From Ferrovibrio sp036381655 (GTDB lineage: Bacteria; Pseudomonadota; Alphaproteobacteria; Ferrovibrionales; Ferrovibrionaceae): a stretch of DNA of 64,000 bases. Below, one piece after another: positions 41,542 to 50,150 of this stretch. The stretch is taken from the NCBI RefSeq assembly GCF_036381655.1, contig NZ_DASVCJ010000020.1, positions 1-64,000 on the forward strand, given 5' to 3'. The number at the start of each line of letters is the position of its first letter. Position 1 is the first letter of the stretch. The notes beneath the pieces were generated by a model, which had not been told where the DNA came from, ran no database searches, and saw only the letters and a program-made list of their open reading frames with translations. The position numbers were made by a program, and so were the translations under genes.

Positions 41542-41739
41542 ATGGCAAAGCAGAATCCGATCCTATCCGAACCATCGCTCCAGGACGTGCTGGACGATGC
41601 CATCGTGGCGCTGCTGATGGAGCGCGATCATGTCGATCGCGAGCAATTCTGCCGCCTCGTCCGCCGGATGCGGCGGCATTTGCGCACCGGCCCGCCGGGA
41701 ACGGCGCCGGAGCGCCGCGCGGACAGGCTGGAAGGCTGA
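41542..41739 (+). CDS. Small protein of unknown function
   Basis: A 65-residue protein (MAKQNPILSEPSLQDVLDDA, VALLMERDHVDREQFCRLVR, RRMRRHL), helical with an Arg-rich C-terminus and one cysteine. A strong AGGAGG lies six bases before the ATG, which argues for a real gene. I do not recognise the family; the divergent position opposite Hsp20, with a shared FNR-type box, suggests a stress role. Confidence 0.6.
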   Translation: MAKQNPILSEPSLQDVLDDAIVALLMERDHVDREQFCRLVRRMRRHLRTGPPGTAPERRADRLEG

Positions 41740-41808
41740 CGGCCGGCGCAAACGCCGGGGGATTTTCCGCCAAACTCCGAGCGCGAGACCGGCGTGCGTT
41801 ATTTCGCG

Positions 41809-43482
41809 TCAGTGGCGCTTGAATTTGCGGCCGGCATAGGTCGCGGCCAGCACCATGCCGGTCGACAGCAGGATCATGACGATCCCGAGCGCCGACAATT
41901 TGCCCCACAGGCCGTCATCGGCGAAATTGAGGATGCGCACCGCCAGCACCTCGCTGCCCGGCCGCGACAGCACCACCGAGACCGAGAGTTCGCGGATGAA
42001 CATGGTGGCCATCAGAATCCAGGCCGAGACGATGCCCGGCAGCACCAGCGGCGCCACGATGCGCCGCATGGTGGTCAGCGGCGGCGCGCCGCAGACCTGC
42101 GAGGATTCCTCCAGATGCGCATGCACCTGCACGAAGGCGCTTGTCAGCGGCCGCACGCCGTAAGGCAGATAGGCGGCGATATAGGCGAGCATCATGGCGG
42201 TCAGCGTCGCATAGAGCGGCGTCTGGACGAAGAACCACATGAAGCCGATGCCGATGACGATGCCGGGGAAAGAAAACGACAGGAAGGTGAGCATTTCCAG
42301 CAGGCCCGCCGCCTTGGTGCGCAGCTTCACGGTGACATAGGCGGCGAAGAGCGACAGCAATACGCCGAGCGATGCGCCGACGATGGCGAGGATCAGGCTG
42401 TTCTGCAGCGCCCGCATTGTGATGTCGTCATGGACCATCTCGATCCAGTTCTGCCAGCTCATCAGCGCCAGGGCGCGGGCGCCAGGCACCATCGAATAGG
42501 GCAGCAGCGAGGTATAGAACAAAGCGCCGACCGGAATGACGATCATCAGCAGGCATAACAGGGCGACGACGACGAAAAGCGGCAGGCGCGCGCCTTTCAG
42601 GTCGATGATCGCCGGCTTGAAGCCGCGGCTGGATATGGTGACGAACTTGCCGCCCTCCGCGGTCAGCGCGCGGTAGAGCACGATCAGCAGGATGGAGGCC
42701 GACAGCACGCTCATGCCGAGCGCCGCGGCCTGGCCGTAATCCGGCGCGAAGCCGGTGGAGATCATCTCGTAGAGATAAGTCGCCAGCACGTCGACCCGGC
42801 CCGGCGTGCCCAGGGCGCGCGGCACCGCGTAGGAGGCGAGCGCCCGCACGACGCAGAGGGTGAAGGCGGCAAGGATCGCCGGCCGCAGGATCGGCAGGGT
42901 GATGCGGCGCAGCGTCGTCAGGGTGCCGGCGCCGCTGACCCGCGAGGATTCCTCGAGCGAAACGTCGAAGGCGCCCATCGCCGGCGCGATGACCAGATAG
43001 GCGATCGGCAGGTTCAGCAGGCCTTCGACGAAGATCATGCCGCCGATCGAATAGATGTTGATCGGCGACTGCTCGAGCCCGAAGGCGCCGCGCAGAACGA
43101 GGTTCATCAGGCCGTTCGACGGATTCAGCAGCAGCGCCCAGCTGATGGCGAACAGCAGATGCGGAATCATCATCGGAACGATGGACAGCAGGGTGAAGGC
43201 GCCCTTCCAGGGAATGTTGGTGCGGGTGTTGAGATAGGACAGGAAGATCGCCAGCACCGTGCTGAACAGCGAGGCGCCGAGGACGAAGACCAGCGTGTTG
43301 ACGATCACCCCGGCCAGCGCCGGATCGGTATAGGCGGCGACGTATTTATGCGCGGTGAAGGCGCCGAAGGCGGTCAGCCCCTGCGAAAAGCTGCCGGCCA
43401 GCAGCATCAGCACCGGGCAGAGCGTGAGGAAACCGACGATGGCGATCAGCAGCCAGACGAGCTGCGCGCGGGTCCTGGTCAT
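41809..43482 (-). CDS. Iron(III)-type ABC transporter permease (two fused permease domains)
   Basis: A 557-residue inner-membrane permease with about 12 helices and two BPD-type domains, each with an EAA-type coupling loop (EESSRVSGAGTLTTLRRITL and EESSQVCGAPPLTTMRRIVA). This duplicated layout is that of FbpB-type iron and related importers. The start at 43480-43482 follows the ATPase stop by 13 bases. It works with the ATPase and binding protein encoded just upstream; the cargo is not proven. Confidence 0.9.
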   Translation of the reverse strand: MTRTRAQLVWLLIAIVGFLTLCPVLMLLAGSFSQGLTAFGAFTAHKYVAAYTDPALAGVIVNTLVFVLGASLFSTVLAIFLSYLNTRTNIPWKGAFTLLSIVPMMIPHLLFAISWALLLNPSNGLMNLVLRGAFGLEQSPINIYSIGGMIFVEGLLNLPIAYLVIAPAMGAFDVSLEESSRVSGAGTLTTLRRITLPILRPAILAAFTLCVVRALASYAVPRALGTPGRVDVLATYLYEMISTGFAPDYGQAAALGMSVLSASILLIVLYRALTAEGGKFVTISSRGFKPAIIDLKGARLPLFVVVALLCLLMIVIPVGALFYTSLLPYSMVPGARALALMSWQNWIEMVHDDITMRALQNSLILAIVGASLGVLLSLFAAYVTVKLRTKAAGLLEMLTFLSFSFPGIVIGIGFMWFFVQTPLYATLTAMMLAYIAAYLPYGVRPLTSAFVQVHAHLEESSQVCGAPPLTTMRRIVAPLVLPGIVSAWILMATMFIRELSVSVVLSRPGSEVLAVRILNFADDGLWGKLSALGIVMILLSTGMVLAATYAGRKFKRH

Positions 43483-43495
43483 CGCGGGCGGCCCG

Positions 43496-44584
43496 TCACG
43501 CCGACAGCAGCAGGCAATGGGCCGGATCGATCGCCATCCGCACCGTATCGCCCTGGCGCACGGCGACATCGGGATCGATCCGCGCCAGCAGCCGCTCGCC
43601 GGCGACGGCGATTTCCGCCTCGTAGACCTCGCCGACGAATTCGAGCGCTTCGATCCTGCCCTCGAGCGCGGTCTTTCCCTCCGGGGCGGCGGCGCGGCTG
43701 GTGATATGGATGAATTCCGGGCGGATGCACAGCGTCGCCCGGCTGCCCGCGGGCAACTCGCGCCGCTGGCAGGCGATGGTGCCCATGCCGGTCTCGGCCA
43801 GGGTGATGCCGTCCTCGTGCCGCAGCACCGTCGCCTCGATCTGGTTGGCGCGGCCGATGAAATCGGCGACGTAGCGATGGCGGGCGTTGAAATAGATGTC
43901 CTGCGGCGTGCCCATCTCGACGATCCTGCCGGCGCGCATGACCGCGATGGTGTCCGACAGCGCCAGCGCTTCGACCCGGTCATGCGTGACGTAGATCGCG
44001 GTGATGTCGAGTTCGTCGAGGAAGCGGCGCAATTCCCTGCGGGTCTCCTCGCGCAGCTTGGCGTCGAGATTGGACAGCGGCTCGTCGAACAAAATGACCC
44101 GGGGTTCGGCGACGAGCGCCCGCGCCAGGGCGACGCGCTGCTGCTGGCCGCCCGACAGCTTGGTGGCGGAGCGGCGCTCGACGCCTTCGAGCTGCACGAA
44201 GCGCAGCGCCTTGGCGACCTTCTCGCGGATCAGCGCGGCATCCATCTTCCGCACCTGCAGCGGATAGGCGATGTTGTCGAACACGCTCATATGCGGCCAG
44301 ATCGCATAGGTCTGGAACACCATGCCGAGGCCGCGCTTTTCCGGCGGCACGAAGATGCCCTTGCGGCTGGACCAGACGACCTCGCCGCCGATGCTGATCT
44401 CGCCCTCGTCCGGCGTCTCCAGGCCGACGATGCAGCGCAGCAGCGTGGTCTTGCCGCAGCCGCTCGGCCCGAGCAGGGTGAAGAAGGTGTTGGCGGGAAT
44501 GCTCAGGTCGACATGATCGAGGGCGGCGACCGTCTTGCCGTCGGAGGTGAAATACTTGCACAGGCCTTCGATTCGGATGTCCAT
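43496..44584 (-). CDS. Iron(III)-type ABC transporter ATP-binding protein
   Basis: A 362-residue ATPase with Walker A GPSGCGKTTLLRCI, signature LSGGQQQRVALARAL, Walker B VILFDEPLSNLD and a C-terminal TOBE domain (IACQRRELPAGSRATLCIRP). It is of the PotA/FbpC type and energises the permease gene downstream. The start MDIRIEG at 44584 is preferred; ATGs at 44593 and 44599 would add a few residues. Gene order is binding protein, ATPase, permease. Confidence 0.92.
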   Translation of the reverse strand: MDIRIEGLCKYFTSDGKTVAALDHVDLSIPANTFFTLLGPSGCGKTTLLRCIVGLETPDEGEISIGGEVVWSSRKGIFVPPEKRGLGMVFQTYAIWPHMSVFDNIAYPLQVRKMDAALIREKVAKALRFVQLEGVERRSATKLSGGQQQRVALARALVAEPRVILFDEPLSNLDAKLREETRRELRRFLDELDITAIYVTHDRVEALALSDTIAVMRAGRIVEMGTPQDIYFNARHRYVADFIGRANQIEATVLRHEDGITLAETGMGTIACQRRELPAGSRATLCIRPEFIHITSRAAAPEGKTALEGRIEALEFVGEVYEAEIAVAGERLLARIDPDVAVRQGDTVRMAIDPAHCLLLSA

Positions 44585-44696
44585 CTTTGCCATCCCCATA
44601 CGCCATCAACGGGCGCGATGAACAGGCGCAACAAACAGGACGGCGCGGGCGGGTTTCCGCGACCGCGCCGCCTGCCGGCGATATCGGTTTCGATCG

Positions 44697-45716
44697 TCAG
44701 CGCGTCGCGAAGATCGCGGCGAACTCACGTCCCCAGGTCTTGAATTCGTCGTCGGAGAGATCGCGGACCGGCTTCACTTCCACCTTGTCGATCCCCTCGA
44801 TCTGCGGGAACACGCCCGGCGCCAGCACGTATTCGCCGACCTTGCTGGCCAGTAGCTGCATCGCCTCCTTGCTCAGCCAATAGTCAATGAACACCTTGGC
44901 GGCCTTGGGATGCGGCGCGTTCTTGGTCAGCGCGATGGTGCGGGCGGTGCCGAAGAGCGGGCCGGAACGCGGACCCCAGTCGAGCGGCGCCGGCGCCTTG
45001 GTGACGATGTATTTCGGCATCGAGATGCCGATCAGCCGCTCGCCGCTGGCGATCGGCGCGGGCGTCGGGCCGAAGGATTCGACGAACATCGGCTGGTTGG
45101 CGGCGAGGCCCTTGAGGAATTCGCGCCACTTCGCTTCCGACTTGAACACCTGCTCCTTGAGCGCCACGAGCCAGCCGATGGTAGAGGCATGGGTGGCCGG
45201 ATTGGCCATGACGATCTTGCCCTTCCATTTCGGATTGGCAAGATCCTCGTAGGTCGCGGGCGCGTCGGCCTTCTTCACATGGTCGGTATTGTAGAGATAG
45301 GAGACATACTCGACCCCGAAATGGGTCATGGTCTCCTTCTCCGTCGCCCAGGCCGGATAGCCCTTGGCGGAGGGCGAGCGATAGGGCAGCAGAACCTTGT
45401 TCTGATCCAGCAGCTCGATCATCGGGCGCGGCGCCTGCACGGCATCGGCCAGCAGCTTGCCGGCGCCCGCCTCGGTCAGGATGGTGGGGATGAACTTGGA
45501 GCTGGAGATGCGGGTATATTCGCCCTTGACCCCGGTCGCCTTGGCAAAGGCCGCCATCACCGCGTCGACGCCGGTGATGTTGGCGTAGAACACCGCCCGC
45601 CCCTCCGTCTCGGCCGCCATCGCCTCGAAAGCGAGCGGCGACAGGCCGGACAGACCGGCGGCGCCGGCGCCCGCCGCCGAAAGCTTCAGAAATTCCCTGC
45701 GATCGAACACGGTCAT
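44697..45716 (-). CDS. ABC transporter periplasmic binding protein with Tat signal
   Basis: A 339-residue extracellular solute-binding protein. The N-terminus DRREFLKLSAAGAGAAGLSG is a twin-arginine signal, so it is exported folded. The mature part has the iron/polyamine-type binding-protein fold (ADAVQAPRPMIELLDQNKVL, YNTDHVKKADAPATYEDLAN, NPKWKGKIVMANPA, KNAPHPKAAKVFIDYWLSKE). The ligand could be ferric iron, a phosphonate or a related anion; sequence does not decide. It leads the operon with a 731-base intergenic region upstream. Confidence 0.9.
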   Translation of the reverse strand: MTVFDRREFLKLSAAGAGAAGLSGLSPLAFEAMAAETEGRAVFYANITGVDAVMAAFAKATGVKGEYTRISSSKFIPTILTEAGAGKLLADAVQAPRPMIELLDQNKVLLPYRSPSAKGYPAWATEKETMTHFGVEYVSYLYNTDHVKKADAPATYEDLANPKWKGKIVMANPATHASTIGWLVALKEQVFKSEAKWREFLKGLAANQPMFVESFGPTPAPIASGERLIGISMPKYIVTKAPAPLDWGPRSGPLFGTARTIALTKNAPHPKAAKVFIDYWLSKEAMQLLASKVGEYVLAPGVFPQIEGIDKVEVKPVRDLSDDEFKTWGREFAAIFATR

Positions 45717-46067
45717 CGTTTTCTCCCCTGACTTCAGCCTGCCTGCGGATAGTCAGCCGGCCGACCCGAATGTTTTGTCAAATGCCGCGGCAGCCTAGGT
45801 TTTCCGGTTTTCGAGTGTCAATCCTTTTATCGCCGGCGCGGCGCGGCGCAACCGGCTCTTCGCGGCATGGCCGCGCGATGGATGAAAGCGTGCGACGACC
45901 GCGCTTCGCGCGATGGTGGAAGCCATCCTCTGCGGCGCTCTCTTTGGCATGTGCCGATGCTGCGCTCCGCTTGGACGATGCAATTGGACGATGCGGCGGG
46001 CGGCCCTCGGCGCCGCCGAAGAGCGATAACCCCGGGTCATTTATTCAGCGCCGGCATTCCACGTCGT

Positions 46068-46128
46068 CATTCTCTGGAGCCGGATTCTCTGGGGCCCGGA
46101 TTCTCACGTCATTAATTCCCTGGAGCCG
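46068..46128. repeat. Three imperfect copies of a 15-16 bp motif
   Basis: ATTCTCTGGAGCCGG (46068-46082), ATTCTCTGGGGCCCGG (46083-46098) and ATTCCCTGGAGCCGG (46114-46128). The first two are adjacent and the third follows after 15 bases. GTCATT precedes or lies near copies 1 and 3. Meaning is unknown. Confidence 0.6.
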
Positions 46129-46140
46129 GCATTGTCGTAA

Positions 46141-46184
46141 AAGCGCCTGCGCTGCGGCTTCCGCCTGCCGGGCGCGGCTTTTTT
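46141..46184 (+). terminator. Orphan rightward terminator-like hairpin
   Basis: AGCGCC and GCGC arms around a GC-rich inner stem (GCGGC-TTCC-GCC) are followed by six T at 46179-46184. No rightward gene precedes it, so it may end an unrecognised small RNA that starts in the intergenic region, or be chance. Confidence 0.35.
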
Positions 46185-46376
46185 ATGCCGAAACCGGGAT
46201 CCGGCCCTGCATCGCCCTTTAAATAACTGAAAAATAATGATATATTGTCACTTTCGTACCCGGCGAATGTTGCAGGCGAGATGGATGGCCCCGATAGCGG
46301 GGCCGGGGCGCTTTTAACGCGGTAAAAATGGCCCAGCTTTAGCTAAACCCCTGGCACAAAAAGCCTCTTGGGGTGT

Positions 46377-46394
46377 ATGTCATTAAATTGTAAT
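46377..46394 (+). promoter_or_regulatory. PHO-box-like PhoB site
   Basis: Two 7-base direct repeats with a 4-base AT spacer, ATGTCAT-TAAA-TTGTAAT, fit the PHO box (CTGTCAT-N4-CTGTCAT) at 11 of 14 repeat positions with the usual 11-bp period. It lies 54 bases before the Na/Pi cotransporter ATG. Confidence 0.55.
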
Positions 46395-46447
46395 AATTCT
46401 GCAACGTTCGCCCCGCGCCGGGGATCCCCGGCTTTGGAGAGGCTCTG

Positions 46448-48223
46448 ATGGAATCGTATGGCGCCACTGAATTGCTGCTTGATCTGATGGCCGGAGTGGC
46501 GCTGCTGCTCTGGGGCGTACGCATGGTGCGCACCGGCATGACGCGCGCCTTCGGCGCGCAGCTGCGGCGCTATCTCGGTCAGGCCCTGCGCCGGCCGCTG
46601 CAGGCCTTCGTCGCCGGCATCGGCGTGACCGCCCTGCTGCAATCGAGCACGGCGACGGCGATGATCGTCTCGTCCTTTGCCGGCCGGGGACTGATCCGCG
46701 GCGTCGCCGCCATCGCCGTGCTGCTGGGCGCCGGCATCGGCACGTCGATCTCGGCGCAGTATCTTTCGCTCGACCTGCATTGGCTCGGTCCGCTCTGCCT
46801 GCTGGCCGGCGTGATCGGTTTCTTCAGTTTCGAAGGCGGCCAGCCGCGCCATATCGGCCGGCTGCTGATCGGGCTCGGCCTGATGCTGCTGTCCCTGCAG
46901 ATGATCTTCGCCGCCTCGGCGCCGCTGCGCGATTCGCCGGCGCTGACGCTGGTCCTGCAGCCGCTCGAACAGGCGCCGTTCCTGGCCGTCATCCTGTTCG
47001 CGCTGCTCACCTGGCTGTCGCACGCCAGCCTCGCCACCGTGCTGCTGGTGGCATCGCTGGCCAAATCCGGCACCGTCGATGCGCCGCTGGCGATCGCGCT
47101 GGTGCTCGGCGCCAATCTCGGCACGGCGATCTCGCCTTTCGTCGCCGCCAGCGGCCAGCCGCCGGCGGCGCGGCGCGCCCAGCTGGCCAACCTGATCGCC
47201 CGCGTCGTGCTCGTCGTCGCGATGCTGCCGCTGCTGCCGCAAATGCCAAGCTGGCTCGGCGTATTCGGCATCGACCCGGCGCGCCTGACGGTGAACGCGC
47301 ATACCGCCTTCAATATCGCCATGGCCGTCGCCTTCCTGCCGCTGCTGCGCCCGCTGGATTACCTGGCGCGCCGCCTGCTGCCCGACCTGCCGGCCAGCGA
47401 CGACAGCCTGCGGCCGCGCTATCTCGACGAATCCGTGCTGGATACGCCGAGCGTGGCCCTGGCCGCAGCGGCGCGCGAGACCCTGCGCATGAGCGACATC
47501 GTCTCCCGCATGCTGGACGAGACCATGATGGTGTTCAGCCGCGACGACGCCAAGCTGGCCAAAGCGGTGGAGCATAGCGACGACACCGTCGACCGCCTGC
47601 ACGAGGCGATCAAGCTGTATCTGACCGAGGTGTCGAAGCACGGCATGGACGAGGCCGAAAGCCGCCGCTATGTCGATGTGCTCACCTTCACCACCAATCT
47701 GGAGCATATCGGCGACATCATCGACAAGAACCTGATGGAGCTGGCGCAGAAGAAGATCAAGAACAAGCTGGCCTTCAGCCGCGAGGGCCTGGCCGAGCTG
47801 ACCGCCTTCCATCACCGCGTCGCCGCCAATCTGCAGATGGCCTGCAACCTGTTCATGTCCGGCGACGTGAAGCTGGCGCGGCAGTTGCTGCAGGAGAAGG
47901 CGAGCATCCGCGAAGCCGAGCAGACCGCCGCCGAGCATCATTACCAGCGCATCCGCGAAGGCCGCGCCGAAACCATCGAAACCAGTTCGATCCATCTCGA
48001 CGTGATCCGCGATCTGAAACGGATCAACAGCCATCTGACGGCGGTGGCCTATCCCATCCTGGAACAGGCCGGCGAACTCAGCGCCACCCGCCTGCGCGGC
48101 GCCGACCAGCCGCAGCCGGCCAGCGACGAGACCGGCGACGAGACCGGCGACGAGACCGGCGCCGAGGCCGGCGCGGACGAGGCGGTGAAGCCCGGCAAGT
48201 CCGGCTCGGCGCGCCTGGCGTGA
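46448..48223 (+). CDS. Na/Pi cotransporter family protein with PhoU-like C-terminal domain
   Basis: A 591-residue membrane protein. Residues about 10-320 form two inverted repeats of the Na/phosphate cotransporter family, with the QSSTATAMIVSSFAGRG and SHASLATVLLVASLAKSG turns (LLQSST is the hallmark). Residues about 335-560 form a PhoU-like helical domain (ETLRMSDIVSRMLDETMMVF, LEHIGDIIDKNLMELAQKKI). A GDET-repeat, acidic tail ends the protein. It likely moves phosphate across the inner membrane. GGAGAGG precedes the ATG. The PHO-box-like site upstream supports control by phosphate limitation. Confidence 0.92.
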   Translation: MESYGATELLLDLMAGVALLLWGVRMVRTGMTRAFGAQLRRYLGQALRRPLQAFVAGIGVTALLQSSTATAMIVSSFAGRGLIRGVAAIAVLLGAGIGTSISAQYLSLDLHWLGPLCLLAGVIGFFSFEGGQPRHIGRLLIGLGLMLLSLQMIFAASAPLRDSPALTLVLQPLEQAPFLAVILFALLTWLSHASLATVLLVASLAKSGTVDAPLAIALVLGANLGTAISPFVAASGQPPAARRAQLANLIARVVLVVAMLPLLPQMPSWLGVFGIDPARLTVNAHTAFNIAMAVAFLPLLRPLDYLARRLLPDLPASDDSLRPRYLDESVLDTPSVALAAAARETLRMSDIVSRMLDETMMVFSRDDAKLAKAVEHSDDTVDRLHEAIKLYLTEVSKHGMDEAESRRYVDVLTFTTNLEHIGDIIDKNLMELAQKKIKNKLAFSREGLAELTAFHHRVAANLQMACNLFMSGDVKLARQLLQEKASIREAEQTAAEHHYQRIREGRAETIETSSIHLDVIRDLKRINSHLTAVAYPILEQAGELSATRLRGADQPQPASDETGDETGDETGAEAGADEAVKPGKSGSARLA

Positions 48224-48275
48224 CGATGGCGTAGCTGTCGAAGCCGCGCCCGCCGCCCAGGCGGGCCGCCGGTAT

Positions 48276-49094
48276 TCAGTCGATCAGATTGCCGTTCGCA
48301 TCGAAGAATGGATGCGGCCCGTCGTAATCGCCGATCACCGCGGTATGGGTGACGAGCTGCCCGTCATGCCACCAATGCAGCATGAAGCCCGGCGGCTCCA
48401 TGCAAAAGCAGCTCGGCGCGTTTTCATCGATGTCGAGGGCGACCTGATGTGCCGGGCTGGGACAGGTCAGCGCCGGCCGGCCGCCGACATCGGCGCGGAT
48501 CACCCGGTGCAGATGGCCGCACAGGATGAGCTGCACCTGCGGATGCCGCGCCATGATCTCGGCGAAGCCCTCGCGGCCTTTCAGGCCGATCTTGTCCATA
48601 TGGCCGATGCCGGTGACGAACGGCGGATGATGCATCATCACCAGGGTCGGCGCATCGGGCCGCTGCGCCAGCGTCCGGTCGAGCCAGCCGAGCCGTTCGC
48701 CGCAGAGTTCGCCGCCGCCCTCGCCCGGCACCAGGGTGTCGAGGCCGACGATGCGCAGCGGATAATCGTCGTCGATGGCGAATTGCAGGAAGCCGTCCGG
48801 CGGCAGATAGCCTTCCGGCGCGAAGGCGGCGCGCATGCTGTCGCGGCTGTCATGGTTGCCGGGGATGGCGATGATGCGCTGGGGCAACGGCGCGAGGATT
48901 TCCTTCAGATGGGCATATTCCTCGGGCCGGCCGAGATCGACCAGGTCGCCGGTGAACAGGATCAGGTCGGGCTGCGGCTTCAAAGCCTGCAATTCCGCGA
49001 CGCAGCGGCGCAGCATCGCGGCGGTATCGACCTTCTTGTAGGCCAGCCGGCCGGGCAGCTTGATATGGGTGTCGGTGATCTGGGCGATCAGCAT
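48276..49094 (-). CDS. Metallophosphoesterase (cyclic-nucleotide/glycerophosphodiesterase type)
   Basis: A 272-residue calcineurin-type phosphodiesterase with all metal motifs: DTHIKLPG (D-x-H), FTGDLVDLG, IPGNHDSRD, MMHHPPF and LCGHLHR. It resembles CpdA/GpdQ-type enzymes that split phosphodiesters. It is the last gene of the leftward importer operon, nine bases after the ATPase gene, so it probably works on the imported compound rather than on cAMP. This is inference. It converges on the Na/Pi gene. Confidence 0.9.
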   Translation of the reverse strand: MLIAQITDTHIKLPGRLAYKKVDTAAMLRRCVAELQALKPQPDLILFTGDLVDLGRPEEYAHLKEILAPLPQRIIAIPGNHDSRDSMRAAFAPEGYLPPDGFLQFAIDDDYPLRIVGLDTLVPGEGGGELCGERLGWLDRTLAQRPDAPTLVMMHHPPFVTGIGHMDKIGLKGREGFAEIMARHPQVQLILCGHLHRVIRADVGGRPALTCPSPAHQVALDIDENAPSCFCMEPPGFMLHWWHDGQLVTHTAVIGDYDGPHPFFDANGNLID

Positions 49095-49103
49095 GGCGCT
49101 TCC

Positions 49104-50150
49104 TCACAGCACGAGCAGGTTCTGCGCGGCGATTTCCAGGCCGACCGCCTCGCCATGGGCGAAATCGCGCCGCTCGCTGCTCTCGACCACCAGCGGCTGC
49201 GCCTCGCCGACCTCGACGAACAGGCGGGTCCGGTCGCCGAGGAAAAAGGCGGCGGCGACGGTGCCGCGCAGCGGCGCCGCATCGGGCGCGGCGATGCGGA
49301 TATCCTCGGGCCGGAACAGCACTTCCACGGCGCCGGCCGGGGCCCCGGCCCAGGCGAAGCGGCCGGCGGCGCAGACGAAGGCGCCGCCTTCCGCGCGGCC
49401 GCTCAGGCGGTTCATCGTGCCGATGAAATCGGCGACAAAGCGCGAGGCCGGCTTGCGGTAGATGTCGCGCGGATGCCCGACCTGGGCGACGCGGCCATGT
49501 TCCATCACCACGATGCGGTCGCCCAGCGCCATCGCCTCGGCCTGATCATGCGTCACGTAGATGGCGGTGATCCCCAGACTGCGCAGCAAGGTGTCGATCT
49601 CCAGCCGCAGGGTATCGCGCAGCTTGGCGTCCAGGGCGGTCAGCGGCTCGTCGAGCAGCAGCGCGCGCGGCCGCACGGCAAGCGCGCGGGCAAGCGCGAC
49701 GCGCTGGCGCTGGCCGCCGGAAAGCTGGTCGATATTGCGGTCCGCCAGCTTTTCGATGCGCATCATCGCCAGCATTTCGGCGGTGCGGGCGCGGATCTCT
49801 GCGGCCGGCAGCTTGCGGATGCGCAGGCCATAGCCGATGTTTTCCGCCACCGTCATGTTGGGAAACAGCGCGTAGGACTGGAACACCATGCCGACATTGC
49901 GCTTCTCGATCGCCAGGCCGGTGACGTCCTGCCCGTCGAACAGGACGCGGCCGCCGGCATCGGGCGCCTCCAGGCCGGCGATGATGCGCAAGGTGGTGGT
50001 CTTGCCGCAGCCCGAGGGCCCGAGGAAGACGACGGTCTCGCCGGCCGCGATCTCGAGATTCAGCGGCTCCAGCGCACGGGTGCCGTCGGCAAAGGTCTTG
50101 GCGCAATGCTCGAGGCGGATTGCCAGCGGGCTCTGGTTCGCAGTCATCAT
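49104..50150 (-). CDS. ABC importer ATP-binding protein
   Basis: A 348-residue PotA/UgpC-type ATPase with GPSGCGKTTTLRIIAGL (Walker A), LSGGQRQRVALARAL (signature), ALLLDEPLTALD (Walker B) and a TOBE-like end (VEVLFRPEDIRIAAPDAAPL). The ATG at 50148-50150 overlaps the permease stop, so the two are coupled. The operon order is regulator, binding protein, permease, permease, ATPase, phosphodiesterase. Confidence 0.93.
   Translation of the reverse strand: MMTANQSPLAIRLEHCAKTFADGTRALEPLNLEIAAGETVVFLGPSGCGKTTTLRIIAGLEAPDAGGRVLFDGQDVTGLAIEKRNVGMVFQSYALFPNMTVAENIGYGLRIRKLPAAEIRARTAEMLAMMRIEKLADRNIDQLSGGQRQRVALARALAVRPRALLLDEPLTALDAKLRDTLRLEIDTLLRSLGITAIYVTHDQAEAMALGDRIVVMEHGRVAQVGHPRDIYRKPASRFVADFIGTMNRLSGRAEGGAFVCAAGRFAWAGAPAGAVEVLFRPEDIRIAAPDAAPLRGTVAAAFFLGDRTRLFVEVGEAQPLVVESSERRDFAHGEAVGLEIAAQNLLVL

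Larger units (their letters stand above)
45717..46447. other. Long intergenic region (731 bp)
   Basis: No convincing protein gene is seen on either strand. It lies between divergent operons (leftward ABC importer and rightward Na/Pi cotransporter). From left to right it contains a GC-rich part, three short imperfect repeats (46068-46128), a terminator-like hairpin with six T (46141-46184), an AT-rich stretch (about 46218-46255, containing TATATT) and the PHO-box-like site (46377-46394). Confidence 0.6.

Noticed and set aside
48236..48275. Terminator between the Na/Pi and phosphodiesterase genes
   Set aside because: CCCGCC/GGCGGG hairpin is present but no T run follows on either strand.
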